A stretch of 64,000 nucleotides of DNA, from contig NZ_WWJT01000720.1 of NCBI RefSeq assembly GCF_009865385.1, positions 1-64,000 of the forward strand. The letters are read 5' to 3'. Positions 26,748-37,805 of the stretch are shown piece by piece. The position numbers and the translations under genes are program-made. The notes under the pieces were generated by a model, which searched no databases, was not told where the DNA came from, and was given only the letters and a program-made list of their open reading frames with translations. Position 1 is the stretch's first letter. Each line of letters opens with the position of its first letter. The stretch is from Streptomyces sp. SID486 (GTDB lineage: Bacteria > Actinomycetota > Actinomycetes > Streptomycetales > Streptomycetaceae).

Positions 26748-28104
26748 CGGACGCCTCCTTTCCATCCGTCGTTCCGTCACTGACAGTGTCGGGTCCGCCA
26801 CTGACAATCAGTTCCCGCTCGGTGCGCGGGCGGCGCCTGGGCACGGGGGGCAGCTCCTGTCCGGGCAGCGGCGGGACGGGGAACCCGCCCGCCATCGGGT
26901 CGAACGCCTGCTGCTCCTCGGCGGGCCGCTCGGCCGTCTTCGCCTTCTCGCGGAACATGTCGGCGACGAAGGAGATCAGCAGCAGGGCGAGGACGCCGCC
27001 GCCGACGTAGAGGGCGATGTCGGCGAAGTCGTAGTTCTCGTTGCGCAGGGCGCGGACGGTGGCGACCAGCATCAGCCAGGTCACGGAGACCGGGATGAGG
27101 ACCTTCCAGCCGAGCTTCATGAGCTGGTCGTAGCGGACGCGCGGGAGCGTGCCGCGCAGCCAGATGAAGAAGAACAGCAGCAGCTGGACCTTGACGACGA
27201 ACCAGAGCAACGGCCACCAGCCGTGGTTCGCGCCCTCCCAGAAGCTGCTGACGGGCCAGGGGGCGCGCCAGCCGCCGAGGAACAGGGTGGTCGAGACGGC
27301 CGAGACCGTCACCATGTTGACGTACTCGGCGAGCATGAACATCGCGAACTTGATCGACGAGTACTCGGTGTTGAAGCCGCCGACCAGGTCGCCCTCGGAC
27401 TCCGGCATGTCGAAGGGGGCGCGGTTGGTCTCGCCGACCATCGTGACGATGTAGAGGATGAAGGAGACCGGCAGCAGCAGGATGTACCAGCGGTCGTGCT
27501 GCTGCTCGACGATCGTGGAGGTCGACATCGACCCGGAGTAGAGGAACACGGAGGCGAACGCGGCGCCCATGGCGATCTCGTAGGAGATCATCTGCGCGCA
27601 GGACCGCAGGCCGCCGAGGAGCGGGTAGGTGGATCCGGAACTCCAACCCGCCAGGACGATGCCGTAGATGCCGACCGAGGCGACCGCGAGGACGTAGAGC
27701 ATCGCGATCGGCAGGTCGGTGAGCTGCATCGTGGTGCGGTGGCCGAAGATCGAGATCTCGTTGCCGGCCGGTCCGAACGGGATCACCGCGATCGCCATGA
27801 AGGCCGGGATGGCCGCGACGATCGGCGCGAGGACGTAGACCACCTTGTCCGCGCGCTTGACGATGAGGTCTTCCTTGAGCATCAGTTTCACGCCGTCGGC
27901 GAGCGACTGGAGCATGCCCCAGGGCCCATGGCGGTTGGGGCCGATGCGCAGCTGCATCCAGGCGACGACCTTGCGCTCCCAGACGATGGAGAACAGCACC
28001 GTCACCATCAGGAAGGCGAAGCAGAACACCGCCTTGACGACGACCAGCCACCAGGGGTCGCGGCCGAACATCGAGAGGTCTTCAGCGGCGAGATACGCGC
28101 TCAT
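26740..28104 (-). CDS. nuoH: NADH-quinone oxidoreductase subunit H
   Basis: This 454-residue membrane subunit forms the quinone-site entrance, with '[20 protein letters not shown]', '[19 protein letters not shown]' (acidic funnel loop) and '[18 protein letters not shown]'. The core is about 350 residues. The C-terminal 90 are a Pro-rich, charged cytoplasmic extension ('[19 protein letters not shown]') seen in actinobacteria. ATG overlaps the nuoG stop. Confidence 0.95.
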   Translation of the reverse strand: MSAYLAAEDLSMFGRDPWWLVVVKAVFCFAFLMVTVLFSIVWERKVVAWMQLRIGPNRHGPWGMLQSLADGVKLMLKEDLIVKRADKVVYVLAPIVAAIPAFMAIAVIPFGPAGNEISIFGHRTTMQLTDLPIAMLYVLAVASVGIYGIVLAGWSSGSTYPLLGGLRSCAQMISYEIAMGAAFASVFLYSGSMSTSTIVEQQHDRWYILLLPVSFILYIVTMVGETNRAPFDMPESEGDLVGGFNTEYSSIKFAMFMLAEYVNMVTVSAVSTTLFLGGWRAPWPVSSFWEGANHGWWPLLWFVVKVQLLLFFFIWLRGTLPRVRYDQLMKLGWKVLIPVSVTWLMLVATVRALRNENYDFADIALYVGGGVLALLLISFVADMFREKAKTAERPAEEQQAFDPMAGGFPVPPLPGQELPPVPRRRPRTERELIVSGGPDTVSDGTTDGKEASDG

Positions 28105-30605
28105 GCCTCCACCTCCTTGGGGGCCTCTTCGGCGACTGCCGCCGGGCCGATACGGACGAGTGACCCGGGCCGTGCACCGGCGTCGGAGGCGACGCCGGTG
28201 CCCGCGGAGTTCAGCGGGAGCCAGACCACCCGGTCGGGCATCTCGGTGACGAGCACCGGCAGTTCGACCGTGCCGACGGTGCCGGTGACGGTCAGCAGGT
28301 CGCCGTCCGTGACGCCCGCCTCGGCGGCCGTCGCGGCGGACACGCGCGCGCGTGCGGCGTGCCGGGTTCCGGCGAGCGCCTCGTCGCCCTGCTGGAGGAC
28401 GCCCTGGTCGAGCAGGAGCCGGTGCCCGGCGAGCACGGCCTCGCCGGCGGCCGGGCGGGGCAGGGCGCCCGCGGCCTCCACGGGGTCGGAGGCGCGAGCA
28501 CCGTCCCAGGGGCCGAGCCGGTCGATCTCCGCGCGCGTGGTGCGCAGGTCCGGCAGGCCCAGGTGGACGTCCATGGCGTCGGCGAGCATCTGCAGTACGC
28601 GCGCGTCGGTCGGCGCGAGCCGCCGGGTCATCTGGTCGGGCTTGAGCGCGGCCTCGAAGAAGCGCACGCGGCCCTCCCAGTTGAGGAAGGTGCCCGCCTT
28701 CTCGGCGACCGCCGCGACCGGGAGGACGACATCGGCGTGTTCGGTGACCTCGCTGGGCCGCAGCTCCAGGGACACCAGGAACCCGACGCTCTCCAGCGCC
28801 TCACGCGCGCGTGCCGGGTCGGGCAGGTCGGCGACCTCCACACCGGCGACGAGGAGCGCGGAGAGTTCGCCGCTGGCGGCGGCCTCGACGATCTGGTGGG
28901 TGTCGCGGCCGTAGCGCAGAGGCAGTTCGGCGATCCCCCAGGCGGCGGCGACCTCCTCCCGCGCGCGCGGGTCGGTCGCCGGGCGGCCGCCCGGCAGCAG
29001 CGTGGGCAGCGCGCCCGCCTCGACGGCGCCGCGCTCCCCGGCCCGGCGGGGGATCCACACCAGTTGCGCGCCGGTGGCGACGGCGGCGCGTACGGCGGCG
29101 GTGAGTCCGCCGGCGACCGAGGCGAGCCGCTCGCCGACGACGATCACCGCGCCGTCGGCGCGCAGGGCCTCGGCGGCCCGGGTGCCGGGTTCCTCCAGGC
29201 CGACGCCGCTGGCGAGGGCGTCGAGCCACTCCGTCTCGGTGCCGGGGGCGGCCGGCAGCAGGATGCCGCCGGTCTTCTGCAGGCCGCGGGTGGCGTGCGT
29301 GGCCAGCGCGAACACCTGCTGCTTGTGCTTGCGCCATGCCTTGCGCAGTCGCAGGAAGACGCCGGGTGCCTCCTCCTCCGACTCGAAGCCGGCCAGCAGT
29401 ACGGCGGGCGCCTTCTCCAAGGAGGTGTAGGTGACGCCCGTACCGTCGAGGTCACGGCCGTGGCCGGCCACCCGGGCCGCCAGGAAGTCGGCTTCCTCGC
29501 CGCTGTGCACGCGCGCGCGGAAGTCGATGTCGTTGGTGTCGAGTGCCACGCGCGCGAACTTGCTGTACGCGTAGGCGTCCTCGACGGTGAGCCGGCCGCC
29601 GGTGAGGACACCGGCCCGGGAGCGGGCGGCGGTCAGGCCCTGGGCGGCCGCCTGGAGCGCCTCGGGCCAGGAGGCGGGTTCGAGGACGCCGTCGGCGTTG
29701 CGGACGAGGGGGGTCTCGAGGCGGTCCCTCTGCTGCGCGTACCGGAACGCGAAGCGTCCCTTGTCGCAGATCCACTCCTCGTTGACCTCGGGGTCGTTCG
29801 CGGCGAGCCGCCGCATGACCTTTCCACGCCGGTGGTCGGTGCGGGTGGCGCAGCCGCCGGAGCAGTGCTCGCACACCGACGGCGAGGAGACGAGGTCGAA
29901 GGGGCGGGAGCGGAACCGGTAGGCGGCCGAGGTGAGCGCGCCGACAGGGCAGATCTGGATGGTGTTGCCGGAGAAGTACGACTCGAACGGGTCGCCCTCA
30001 CCGGTGCCGACCTGCTGGAGCGCGCCCCGCTCCACCAGTTCGATCATCGGGTCGCCGGCGATCTGGTTGGAGAAGCGGGTGCAGCGGGCGCACAGCACGC
30101 AGCGTTCGCGGTCGAGCAGTACCTGGGTGGAGATCGGTACGGGCTTCTCGTAGGTCCGCTTCTTGCCTTCGAAGCGGGATTCGGCGTTGCCGTGCGACAT
30201 CGCCTGGTTCTGCAGCGGGCACTCGCCGCCCTTGTCGCAGACCGGGCAGTCCAGCGGGTGGTTGATGAGCAGCAGCTCCATCACGCCGTGCTGGGCCTTC
30301 TCGGCGGCCTGCGAGGTGAGCTGGGTCTTCACGACCATGCCGTCCGTGCACGTGATCGTGCAGGACGCCATCGGCTTGCGCTGGCCCTCGACCTCGACGA
30401 TGCACTGCCGGCAGGCGCCGGCCGGGTCCAGGAGGGGGTGGTCGCAGAACCGCGGGATCTCGATGCCGAGCTGTTCGGCGGCCCGGATGACCAGGGTGCC
30501 CTTGGGCACGCTGATCTCGGCGCCGTCGATCGTCAGCGTGACGAGGTCCTCCGGCGGGACCGCCGCCTCTCCCCCTCCGGAGGGAGCACTGGTGGTCACG
30601 GTCAT
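28101..30605 (-). CDS. nuoG: NADH-quinone oxidoreductase subunit G
   Basis: This 834-residue peripheral subunit has an N-terminal [2Fe-2S] domain (Cys in '[20 protein letters not shown]'), a His-ligated [4Fe-4S] region ('[19 protein letters not shown]') and '[18 protein letters not shown]' with 'CPVGAL'. The N7 motif is intact: 'CEHCSGGC' and '[10 protein letters not shown]'. A degenerate molybdopterin-oxidoreductase domain fills the rest. The N7 ligands are present, as in E. coli and Thermus but unlike mitochondria. Confidence 0.95.
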   Translation of the reverse strand: MTVTTSAPSGGGEAAVPPEDLVTLTIDGAEISVPKGTLVIRAAEQLGIEIPRFCDHPLLDPAGACRQCIVEVEGQRKPMASCTITCTDGMVVKTQLTSQAAEKAQHGVMELLLINHPLDCPVCDKGGECPLQNQAMSHGNAESRFEGKKRTYEKPVPISTQVLLDRERCVLCARCTRFSNQIAGDPMIELVERGALQQVGTGEGDPFESYFSGNTIQICPVGALTSAAYRFRSRPFDLVSSPSVCEHCSGGCATRTDHRRGKVMRRLAANDPEVNEEWICDKGRFAFRYAQQRDRLETPLVRNADGVLEPASWPEALQAAAQGLTAARSRAGVLTGGRLTVEDAYAYSKFARVALDTNDIDFRARVHSGEEADFLAARVAGHGRDLDGTGVTYTSLEKAPAVLLAGFESEEEAPGVFLRLRKAWRKHKQQVFALATHATRGLQKTGGILLPAAPGTETEWLDALASGVGLEEPGTRAAEALRADGAVIVVGERLASVAGGLTAAVRAAVATGAQLVWIPRRAGERGAVEAGALPTLLPGGRPATDPRAREEVAAAWGIAELPLRYGRDTHQIVEAAASGELSALLVAGVEVADLPDPARAREALESVGFLVSLELRPSEVTEHADVVLPVAAVAEKAGTFLNWEGRVRFFEAALKPDQMTRRLAPTDARVLQMLADAMDVHLGLPDLRTTRAEIDRLGPWDGARASDPVEAAGALPRPAAGEAVLAGHRLLLDQGVLQQGDEALAGTRHAARARVSAATAAEAGVTDGDLLTVTGTVGTVELPVLVTEMPDRVVWLPLNSAGTGVASDAGARPGSLVRIGPAAVAEEAPKEVEA

Positions 30606-31948
30606 GCGTTCACCTCCGGGCGGTCCGCCCAGGCCGTCGACTTGGCCGGGTCGAAGGGGCAGCCCCGGCCCGTGATGTGCTGCTCGTACTCCTCGCGGAA
30701 GTACTTCAGCGAGGAGAAGATGGGGGATGCGGCGCCGTCACCGAGGGCACAGAAGGACTTGCCGTTGATGTTGTCGGCGATGTCGTGGAGCTTGTCGAGG
30801 TCGGACATGGTGCCCTTGCCGGCCTCGATGTCCCGCAGCAGCTGCACCAGCCAGTACGTCCCTTCGCGGCACGGGGTGCACTTGCCGCAGGACTCGTGGG
30901 CGTAGAACTCGGTCCAGCGGGTGACGGCCCGCACCACGCAGGTCGTCTCGTCGAAGCACTGCAGGGCCTTGGTGCCGAGCATGGAGCCGGCGGCGCCGAC
31001 GCCCTCGTAGTCGAGGGGGACGTCGAGGTGCTCGTCGGTGAACATCGGCGTGGAGGAGCCGCCCGGTGTCCAGAACTTCAGCCGGTGGCCCGGTCGCATG
31101 CCGCCGCTCATGTCGAGCAGCTGGCGCAGGGTGATGCCGAGCGGGGCCTCGTACTGGCCGGGGCTGGCGACGTGGCCGCTGAGTGAGTACAGCGTGAAGC
31201 CCGGGGACTTCTCGCTGCCCATCGACCTGAACCAGTCTTTGCCGTTTTTCAGGATGGCGGGAACCGACGCGATCGACTCGACGTTGTTCACCACAGTGGG
31301 ACAGGCGTAGAGGCCTTCCACCGCAGGGAAGGGGGGACGGAGCCGCGGTTGACCACGGCGGCCTTCGAGCGAGTCGAGCAGTGCGGTCTCCTCACCGCAG
31401 ATGTACGCGCCCGCACCCGCGTGCACGGTGAGCTGGAGGTCGAGTCCGCTGCCCAGGATGTTCTCGCCGAGGTAGCCCGCCGCGTAGGCCTCGCGCACGG
31501 CCTCGTGCAACCGCCGCAGCACGGGAACGACCTCGCCACGCAGGTAGATGAAGGCGTGCGACGACCTGATGGCATAGCACGCGATCACCATGCCCTCGAT
31601 GAGGCTGTGCGGGTTCGCGAAGAGGAGCGGGATGTCCTTGCAGGTGCCCGGCTCCGACTCGTCGGCGTTGACAACTAGATAGTGCGGTTTTCCGTCACCC
31701 TGCGGGATGAACTGCCACTTCATCCCGGTCGGGAACCCCGCGCCGCCGCGGCCGCGGAGCCCGGAGTCCTTGACGTAGGCGATCAGGTCGTCCGGTGACA
31801 TGGCGAGCGCCTTGCGGAGCCCCTCGTACCCTTCGTGCCTTCGGTAGACGTCCAGCGTCCAGGACCGGTCCTCGTCCCAGAAGGCCGACAGCACGGGTGC
31901 GAGCAGCTTCTCCGGGCTGGTGTCCTTGACCTCGGGTACCACGCTCAT
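30602..31948 (-). CDS. nuoF: NADH-quinone oxidoreductase subunit F
   Basis: This 448-residue subunit binds NADH and FMN and holds cluster N3. It shows '[15 protein letters not shown]' (NADH site), '[19 protein letters not shown]' (FMN site) and '[14 protein letters not shown]' with a later '[11 protein letters not shown]' for the [4Fe-4S] cluster. ATG at 31948 shares one base with the nuoE stop (TGATG); a GTG one codon earlier is also in frame. Confidence 0.96.
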   Translation of the reverse strand: MSVVPEVKDTSPEKLLAPVLSAFWDEDRSWTLDVYRRHEGYEGLRKALAMSPDDLIAYVKDSGLRGRGGAGFPTGMKWQFIPQGDGKPHYLVVNADESEPGTCKDIPLLFANPHSLIEGMVIACYAIRSSHAFIYLRGEVVPVLRRLHEAVREAYAAGYLGENILGSGLDLQLTVHAGAGAYICGEETALLDSLEGRRGQPRLRPPFPAVEGLYACPTVVNNVESIASVPAILKNGKDWFRSMGSEKSPGFTLYSLSGHVASPGQYEAPLGITLRQLLDMSGGMRPGHRLKFWTPGGSSTPMFTDEHLDVPLDYEGVGAAGSMLGTKALQCFDETTCVVRAVTRWTEFYAHESCGKCTPCREGTYWLVQLLRDIEAGKGTMSDLDKLHDIADNINGKSFCALGDGAASPIFSSLKYFREEYEQHITGRGCPFDPAKSTAWADRPEVNA

Positions 31949-32814
31949 CACTCCCCCTCCTCGGCGGCAGGCCCTGCCGGGTGGGCGGGGTCGGAGGCCG
32001 ATGTCTCCTGCGGCGCGTCGTGGGAACTGAGGTGCTCGGCCGGCGAGGGCTCGTGCACCCTGTCCTGCGGTTCCTCATGCGGACCTCCGCGCGGATGGAC
32101 CACGCGCGCGGGTGCGGCCTCTCCCCTTGCCAGGCGGAGGCCCACCAGTGACGCGGGTCCCGCACCGCCGCTCTCCTCGACGGCCCCGGGCCGCTCGTCG
32201 GGGAAGCCGGCGAGGATCCGCGCGGTCTCCTTGAACGTGCACAGCCGGGCCCCGCGCGTGGGCTCGACGGGCCGGCCGGCGCGCAGGTCGTCGACGAGGC
32301 GCTTGGCGCCGGCCGGGGTCTGGTTGTCGAAGAACTCCCAGTTGACCATCACGACCGGCGCGTAGTCGCAGGCCGCGTTGCACTCGATGTGCTCCAGGGT
32401 GACCTTGCCGTCGTCGGTGGTCTCGCCGTTGCCGACGCCCAGGTGCTCCTGGAGGGTCTCGAAGATCGCGTCGCCGCCCATCACCGCGCACAGCGTGTTG
32501 GTGCAGACGCCCACCTGGTAGTCACCGGAGGGCTTGCGCCGGTACATGGTGTAGAAGGTGGCGACCGCGGTGACCTCGGCGGTGGTCAGGTCCAGCATGT
32601 CCGCGCAGAACCGCATTCCGGTGCGCGTGACGTGGCCTTCCTCCGACTGCACGAGGTGGAGCAGCGGGAGCAGGGCGGAGCGGGAGTCCGGGTAGCGCGC
32701 GATCACCTCGCGCGCGTCCGCCTCCAGCCGGGCCCGGACGTCGTCCGGGTAGCCGGGTGCGGGCAGTTCGGGCATGCCCAGGCTGACGCCCCGCTCCGAA
32801 GAAGAGGTGGTCAC
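31948..32814 (-). CDS. nuoE: NADH-quinone oxidoreductase subunit E
   Basis: This 288-residue thioredoxin-like [2Fe-2S] subunit has ligands in '[11 protein letters not shown]' and 'CNAACDYAP'. The core ends near residue 205. The last 80 residues are a low-complexity Pro/Glu/His/Ala tail not needed for the fold. GTG at 32814 overlaps the nuoD stop. Confidence 0.94.
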   Translation of the reverse strand: MTTSSSERGVSLGMPELPAPGYPDDVRARLEADAREVIARYPDSRSALLPLLHLVQSEEGHVTRTGMRFCADMLDLTTAEVTAVATFYTMYRRKPSGDYQVGVCTNTLCAVMGGDAIFETLQEHLGVGNGETTDDGKVTLEHIECNAACDYAPVVMVNWEFFDNQTPAGAKRLVDDLRAGRPVEPTRGARLCTFKETARILAGFPDERPGAVEESGGAGPASLVGLRLARGEAAPARVVHPRGGPHEEPQDRVHEPSPAEHLSSHDAPQETSASDPAHPAGPAAEEGE

Positions 32815-34151
32815 CGGTCGACGCCTCCCATCACGGGGTCGATGGACGCGACGGCGACGATGACGTCGGCGACCTGGCCGCCCTCGCACATCGCCGCCAT
32901 GGCCTGCAGGTTGGTGAAGGACGGGTCACGGAAGTGGACCCGGTAGGGGCGGGTGCCGCCGTCGGAGACGGCGTGCACGCCGAGTTCGCCCTTGGGGGAC
33001 TCCACGGCCGCGTACGCCTGTCCCGGCGGGACGCGGAAGCCCTCGGTGACCAGCTTGAAGTGGTGGATCAGGGCCTCCATGGAGGTGCCCATGATCTTCT
33101 TGATGTGGTCGAGGGAGTTGCCGAGTCCGTCCGGCCCCAGGGCGAGCTGGGCGGGCCAGGCGATCTTCTTGTCGGCGACCATGACGGGGCCGGGCTGGAG
33201 CCGGTCCAGGCACTGCTCGACGATCCGGAGCGACTGGCGCATCTCCTCCAGGCGGATGAGGAAGCGGCCGTAGGCGTCGCAGGTGTCGGCGGTCGGGACG
33301 TCGAAGTCGTACGTCTCGTAGTCGCAGTACGGCTGCGCCTTGCGCAGGTCGTGCGGCAGGCCGGTGGAGCGCAGGATCGGGCCGGTGGCGCCGAGGGCCA
33401 TGCAGCCGGCGAGGTCGAGGTAGCCGATGTCCTGCATACGGGCCTTGAAGATGGGGTTCCCGGTGGCGAGCTTGTCGTACTCCGGGAGGTTCTTCTGCAT
33501 CTTCTTCACGAATTCGCGGATCTGGTCCACCGCGCCGGGCGGCAGGTCCTGGGCGAGTCCGCCGGGCCGGATGTACGCGTGGTTCATGCGCAGGCCCGTG
33601 ATGAGCTCGTAGAGGTCGAGAATCATTTCACGATCACGGAAGCCGTAGATCATGATCGTGGTGGCGCCCAGTTCCATGCCGCCGGTGGCGATGCACACCA
33701 GGTGGGAGGACATCCGGTTCAGCTCCATCAGGAGCACCCGGATGATCTTGGCCCGCTCGGTGATCTGGTCCTCGACGCCGAGGAGCTTCTCGACGGCGAG
33801 GCAGTAGGCGGTCTCGTTGAAGAAGGACGTCAGGTAGTCCATGCGCGTGACGAACGTGGTGCCCTGCGTCCAGGTCCGGTACTCGAGGTTCTTCTCGATG
33901 CCGGTGTGGAGGTAGCCGATGCCGCAGCGGGCCTCGGTGACCGTCTCGCCCTCGATCTCCAGGATCAGGCGGAGCACTCCATGGGTGGACGGGTGCTGGG
34001 GACCCATGTTGACGACGATGCGTTCGTCGTCGGCGCGGGCCGCGGACTGGACGACTTCGTCCCAGTCACCGCCGGTGACCGTGTACACGGTGCCCTCGGT
34101 GGTCTCGCGTGCGGACGCGGCCGACGCGGCGGATGCTGACTGCGTGTTCAC
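32811..34151 (-). CDS. nuoD: NADH-quinone oxidoreductase subunit D
   Basis: This 446-residue 49-kDa-type subunit lines the quinone pocket, with '[17 protein letters not shown]' (quinone-binding His), '[18 protein letters not shown]' and the C-terminal '[16 protein letters not shown]'. GTG at 34151 overlaps the nuoC stop (GTGA). The first 40 residues are an Ala/Ser/Glu-rich leader before the conserved core. Confidence 0.95.
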   Translation of the reverse strand: MNTQSASAASAASARETTEGTVYTVTGGDWDEVVQSAARADDERIVVNMGPQHPSTHGVLRLILEIEGETVTEARCGIGYLHTGIEKNLEYRTWTQGTTFVTRMDYLTSFFNETAYCLAVEKLLGVEDQITERAKIIRVLLMELNRMSSHLVCIATGGMELGATTIMIYGFRDREMILDLYELITGLRMNHAYIRPGGLAQDLPPGAVDQIREFVKKMQKNLPEYDKLATGNPIFKARMQDIGYLDLAGCMALGATGPILRSTGLPHDLRKAQPYCDYETYDFDVPTADTCDAYGRFLIRLEEMRQSLRIVEQCLDRLQPGPVMVADKKIAWPAQLALGPDGLGNSLDHIKKIMGTSMEALIHHFKLVTEGFRVPPGQAYAAVESPKGELGVHAVSDGGTRPYRVHFRDPSFTNLQAMAAMCEGGQVADVIVAVASIDPVMGGVDR

Positions 34152-35029
34152 GAGTACGACCTCCGCTGGTCCGGAGCCGGGATCTGGGCGCCCTTGTACT
34201 CGACGGGGATGCCGCCGAGGGAGTAGTCCTTGCGCTGCGGGTGGCCCTGCCAGTCGTCCGGCATCATGATCCGTGTCAGGGCCGGGTGACCGTCGAAGAC
34301 GATCCCGAAGAAGTCGTAGGTCTCGCGCTCGTGCCAGTCGTTGGTCGGGTACACGGGGACCAGGGACGGGATGCGCGGGTCGCCGTCGGGGGCACTGACC
34401 TCCAGGCGGATCAGCCGGTTGTGGGTGATCGAGCGCAGGTGGTAGACGGCGTGCAGCTCGCGGCCCTTGTCGTGCGGGTAGTGGACACCGCTGACGCCGG
34501 TGCACAGCTCGAAGCGCAGGGCCGGGTCGTCGCGCAGGGTGCGGGCGACGCGGAGGAGGTGCTCGCGGTCGATGTGGAAGGTCAGCTCGTCGCGGTCGAC
34601 GACCGTCCTCTCGATGGCGTTGCCGGGGACGAGCCCTTGCTCCTCCAGGGCGCCCTCCAGTTCGTCGGCGACCTCGTCGAACCAGCCGCCGTAGGGGCGG
34701 GTCGCCGGTCCCGGGAGTCGGACCGAGCGGACCAGGCCGCCGTAGCCGGAGGTGTCACCGCCGTTCTCGGCGCCGAACATGCCGCGCTGGACGCGGATCT
34801 CCTCCCCGCCCTGGCCCCGCTGGCCGGGGAGGTTGGAGGCGGAGAGGTCCTTCTCGGGGTTCGCCCCGTTCGCGGAACCGTTCACGCCGTCGGAACCGTT
34901 CACGCCTCTGGTGCCGTTCCCGGAACCGTTCACGCCGTTGGTGCCGTTCCCGGAACCGTTCACACCGTCGGTGCCGTCGGCGCCGTTCGCGGAACCGTTC
35001 ACGCCGCTGGTGCCGTTCGCGTCGCTCAC
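34148..35029 (-). CDS. nuoC: NADH-quinone oxidoreductase subunit C with Asn/Gly-rich N-terminal repeat
   Basis: This 293-residue 30-kDa-type subunit has its core from about residue 95 to the end, with '[20 protein letters not shown]' and '[16 protein letters not shown]'-like '[19 protein letters not shown]'. Residues 1-58 are an unusual tandem Asn-Gly-Ser repeat ('[18 protein letters not shown]') encoded by about 30-base DNA repeats, probably disordered and solvent exposed. GTG at 35029 overlaps the nuoB stop. Confidence 0.94.
   Translation of the reverse strand: MSDANGTSGVNGSANGADGTDGVNGSGNGTNGVNGSGNGTRGVNGSDGVNGSANGANPEKDLSASNLPGQRGQGGEEIRVQRGMFGAENGGDTSGYGGLVRSVRLPGPATRPYGGWFDEVADELEGALEEQGLVPGNAIERTVVDRDELTFHIDREHLLRVARTLRDDPALRFELCTGVSGVHYPHDKGRELHAVYHLRSITHNRLIRLEVSAPDGDPRIPSLVPVYPTNDWHERETYDFFGIVFDGHPALTRIMMPDDWQGHPQRKDYSLGGIPVEYKGAQIPAPDQRRSYS
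34870..35015. repeat. In-frame tandem repeat, about 30 bp, inside nuoC
   Basis: Blocks of GGAACCGTTCACGCC-N-TGGTGCCGTTC repeat about five times with single-base changes and shortened copies. Most lengths are multiples of three, so the nuoC frame is kept while the N-terminal Asn-Gly-Ser stretch can grow or shrink. Confidence 0.85.
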
Positions 35030-35580
35030 CGCAGCAGCCCCTTCATCTCGATCGTGGGCAGGGCCTTGAGCGCCGCCTCCTCCGCCTCCCGGGCCGCTTC
35101 CTCGGCGTTCACGCCGAGCTTGGAGGACTGGATCTTCTGGTGGAGCTTGAGGATCGCGTCCATGAGCATCTCGGGCCGGGGCGGGCAGCCGGGAAGGTAG
35201 ATGTCGACCGGGACGACGTGGTCGACGCCCTGGACGATCGCGTAGTTGTTGAACATGCCGCCCGAGGAGGCGCACACGCCCATGGAGATGACCCACTTGG
35301 GGTTGGGCATCTGGTCGTAGACCTGCCTCAGGACGGGTGCCATCTTCTGGCTGACCCGGCCGGCGACGATCATCAGGTCGGCCTGGCGCGGCGAGCCGCG
35401 GAAGACCTCCATGCCGAAGCGGGCGAGGTCGTAGCGTCCGGCGCCGGTGGTCATCATCTCGATGGCGCAGCAGGCCAGGCCGAAGGTGGCCGGGAAGACG
35501 GACGCCTTGCGCACCCACCCCGCGGCCTGCTCGACGGTGGTGAGCAGGAAGCCGCTCGGCAGTTTTTCTTCGAGTCCCAT
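35026..35580 (-). CDS. nuoB: NADH-quinone oxidoreductase subunit B
   Basis: This 184-residue subunit holds the terminal cluster N2. '[11 protein letters not shown]' has the tandem Cys pair, '[13 protein letters not shown]' the third ligand and '[16 protein letters not shown]' the fourth. It lies 13 bases after nuoA. Confidence 0.97.
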   Translation of the reverse strand: MGLEEKLPSGFLLTTVEQAAGWVRKASVFPATFGLACCAIEMMTTGAGRYDLARFGMEVFRGSPRQADLMIVAGRVSQKMAPVLRQVYDQMPNPKWVISMGVCASSGGMFNNYAIVQGVDHVVPVDIYLPGCPPRPEMLMDAILKLHQKIQSSKLGVNAEEAAREAEEAALKALPTIEMKGLLR

Positions 35581-35593
35581 GTCTAAAGGCCCC

Positions 35594-35953
35594 TCAGTCC
35601 CATTCCAGGCCGCCGCGCCGCCATACGTACGCGTACGCGACGAAGACGGTGAGCACGAAGAGCAGCATCTCCACGAGCCCGAAGATCCCCAGGGCGTCGA
35701 AGGTGACGGCCCAGGGGTAGAGGAAGACGATCTCGATGTCGAAGACGATGAAGAGCATCGCCGTCAGGTAGTACTTGATGGGGAAGCGCCCGCCGCCGGC
35801 CGGCGTGGGGGTCGGCTCGATGCCGCACTCGTAGGCTTCGAGCTTGGCGCGGTTGTACCGCTTCGGACCGATCAGCGTGGCCATGACCACGGAGAAGATC
35901 GCAAAGCCTGCCCCGAGGGCTCCCAGTACGAGGATGGGCGCATACGCGTTCAC
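35594..35953 (-). CDS. nuoA: NADH-quinone oxidoreductase subunit A
   Basis: This 119-residue membrane subunit has three helices with the conserved loop '[18 protein letters not shown]' (Cys and Glu near the quinone cavity) and '[19 protein letters not shown]'. It is the first gene of the 14-gene operon, so the promoter should lie in 35954-36200. Confidence 0.96.
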   Translation of the reverse strand: MNAYAPILVLGALGAGFAIFSVVMATLIGPKRYNRAKLEAYECGIEPTPTPAGGGRFPIKYYLTAMLFIVFDIEIVFLYPWAVTFDALGIFGLVEMLLFVLTVFVAYAYVWRRGGLEWD

Positions 35954-35991
35954 CGCTCCTCGCTCCTCTCAGTCGGCACTGACTGCATGCG

Positions 35992-36030
35992 GGTCCCCCC
36001 TGGTCGAGCGAAGCCGAGACCTTGGGGGAG
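35992..36030. repeat. Dispersed Streptomyces-type short hairpin repeat
   Basis: CCCCCCTGGTC, a 13-base GAGCGAAGCCGAG-type centre and GACCTTGGGGGA form an imperfect hairpin. I recall near-identical 'CTCGGCTTCGCTCGACC' hairpins scattered in many Streptomyces intergenic regions. Here it lies in the nuo leader, about 40 bases before nuoA. Confidence 0.5.
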
Positions 36031-36150
36031 CTTGGGCCGGGCTCTCACCTGCCTCACCGGTCCCACGAGCCCCGCTCGTCCCGGGCGAAGATCGAGAACA
36101 TGTGAAGCAGGTCACAAGCCCAACTGCCTCGCATCTTATGCCCGCCGCTC

Positions 36151-36166
36151 TGTGATCTGCGACACG
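36151..36166. promoter_or_regulatory. Candidate Rex (NADH-sensing repressor) operator upstream of nuoA
   Basis: TGTGATCTGCGACACG keeps the TGTG-N8-CAC spacing of the Streptomyces Rex operator (consensus TGTGA-N6-TCACA), although the second half is weak. It lies about 200 bases before nuoA. Rex is known to control nuo in Streptomyces coelicolor. A nearby CACAA-GCT-TTGTG palindrome at 36175-36187 has the opposite half-site order and does not fit Rex. Confidence 0.4.
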
Positions 36167-36584
36167 GGGTATTACACAAGCTTTGTGATCTCCACCACCT
36201 GACGAAGGATCATGAAGTCGGATGATGAGTGATCTTCATACCCGAAGCGTTCAGTTGATCACCAGAAGTGACATTCTCACTTGTCGTAGCAGGCCAGAGG
36301 GGTCGTCTCCATATCAAGAGACTTCCGATGCATGCAAATTGGCGCTGGACGCGGACGGCTGGTAGTGGGCCTCATTCACACATCAGAGGGAGGCGCTGAG
36401 CGGATGTGGACGCCGGCCGGGGCGCGTGCGCGCGTTCACGAACTCCGCACGCGCGGGACGCCGGGATTCCGGTGACCGTTCCGTGACCTCCACCACACGC
36501 ATGAGAGGCTCATGAGAGCCGGGCTTGGCCAACCATCCCAACCAGTGGTAGGCGTGGGGCAATTCGGACGTAATGATCAAAGAC

Positions 36585-36606
36585 CGTGATCAAGGGCTTG
36601 ATCACG
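36585..36606. promoter_or_regulatory. Perfect inverted repeat CGTGATCAAG-GG-CTTGATCACG
   Basis: Ten-base arms separated by two bases lie 130 bases before the peptidase start. The two-base loop is too tight for a good RNA hairpin, so a dimeric protein operator is more likely. A further TGATCA half occurs at 36574-36579. Confidence 0.5.
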
Positions 36607-36736
36607 GGCGCCCGCAATGTCCGTTACGGCGTCAATAAAGAGCGACACACCCGGCTTTCCGGGTCTCGGTTGAACAACTGTGGCGCAGCACACGTTTCTT
36701 GAAGATATGAAGGAGCCCCTGGTACCGGTTGTTCCC

Positions 36737-37585
36737 ATGTCCCACACCGCTCACATACGCAGCCACCGGAAGCCCCGCCGCAGCGCGTCGACCCTCGCCG
36801 TGCGGGCCGGAGTTGCCGGTGGCGTCCTCAGCACCCTGGCCGTCGCCGGGGCGTCCGGCTCGGCGAACGCGGCCGAGCCGGTGACGCAGACCCTCGAACT
36901 GCCCACCCTGACGGCCGACCTGGCCACTCAGGCGGCCCGCTCCGCGGACGCCACCGAGCAGGCCGCCGCGCACTACCAGCTGCAGGCCGAGCGTGACGCG
37001 GCTGCCGCAAAGGCCGCGAAGCAGGCGAAGGCGGACCTCGCCGAGGCCAAGAGGAAGGCTGCCGAGGCCAGGAAGAAGGCCGCGGAGGAGGCCCGCACGG
37101 AGGCCGCCGCCCGCGCCTCGCGCAACGCGGAGAGGACCACGCTCTCCACCATGTCGGGCGGTGACTCCACCTCCGGGTCCACCTCCACCTCCACGTCCCC
37201 GTCGACCTCCACCGACTCGTCCACGGCGACCGGCTCGGCCGCCGCGATCGTCAGCTTCGTCAGGGCCCAGGTCGGCAAGGCGTACGTCTCCGGCGCGAGC
37301 GGTCCCAGCGCCTACGACTGCTCCGGTCTGGTGCAGACGGCGTTCAAGCAGATCGGCGTCAGCCTGCCGCGCGTCTCCCAGGACCAGTCGACCGCCGGCA
37401 CCCAGGTCTCGCTGAGCAACCTGCAGCCGGGCGACATCCTGTACTGGGGCAGCGCGGGCAGCGCGTACCACGTCGCTGTGTACGTCGGTGACGGTATGTT
37501 CGTCGGCGCGCAGAACCCCTCCACGGGCGTCGTGGAGCGCCCGCTGTCGTACGACCCGCCCACCGGCGCCGTGCGGGTGCTCTGA
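36737..37585 (+). CDS. Secreted NlpC/P60 (C40) peptidoglycan endopeptidase
   Basis: This 282-residue exported hydrolase cleaves peptide cross-link stems. It has a signal peptide (about 1-45; Arg-rich, then GVAGGVLSTLAVAGA), an Ala/Lys/Glu-rich coiled-coil segment (about 70-140), a Ser/Thr-rich linker (about 145-175) and a C-terminal NlpC/P60 domain. The catalytic Cys is in 'AYDCSGLVQTAFKQIG' and the His in 'GSAYHVAVYVGDG'. The ATG at 36737 fits the usual start of homologues, but the nearest Shine-Dalgarno (AAGGAG) is 21 bases away and in-frame starts at 36680 and 36707 exist. Confidence 0.9.
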   Translation: MSHTAHIRSHRKPRRSASTLAVRAGVAGGVLSTLAVAGASGSANAAEPVTQTLELPTLTADLATQAARSADATEQAAAHYQLQAERDAAAAKAAKQAKADLAEAKRKAAEARKKAAEEARTEAAARASRNAERTTLSTMSGGDSTSGSTSTSTSPSTSTDSSTATGSAAAIVSFVRAQVGKAYVSGASGPSAYDCSGLVQTAFKQIGVSLPRVSQDQSTAGTQVSLSNLQPGDILYWGSAGSAYHVAVYVGDGMFVGAQNPSTGVVERPLSYDPPTGAVRVL

Positions 37586-37609
37586 GCGCACCCCGCACCT
37601 CCGCACACA

Positions 37610-37648
37610 CGCAAGGGCCGCAGCCGCTCGGGGGCAGCGGCCCTTGCG
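37610..37648 (+). terminator. Terminator of the NlpC/P60 gene
   Basis: CGCAAGGGCCGC at 37610-37621 pairs perfectly with GCGGCCCTTGCG at 37637-37648, 24 bases after the stop. The loop is 15 bases and GC-rich; no U-tract follows. Confidence 0.8.
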
Positions 37649-37805
37649 CCGCGTCTGAGGCCCGCTCACCGACGCCGGCACCGCGGCCCGTCCGGGCGCG
37701 GCCCCGGCGCCTCCCGTGCTCCCCTGCGCACGCGCCACGCCCCCTGGCATGCTCGGGCCCGGGCCGCCGGACGGCGGCCCGTTCGTGAGCGAAGGAGACA
37801 ACGCG

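Larger units (their letters stand above)
36031..36736. other. Divergent regulatory region between nuoA and the NlpC/P60 gene
   Basis: This stretch has no supported gene and is A+T-rich from 36110 to 36400 and 36540 to 36730. It must hold the nuo promoter (minus) and the peptidase promoter (plus). Besides the Rex candidate, the clearest element is the inverted repeat at 36585-36606. Confidence 0.5.

Noticed and set aside
36175..36187. CACAA-GCT-TTGTG palindrome considered as the Rex operator
   Set aside because: Rex sites have TTGTG first and CACAA second; the order here is reversed, so only the neighbouring TGTG-N8-CAC was kept as a candidate.
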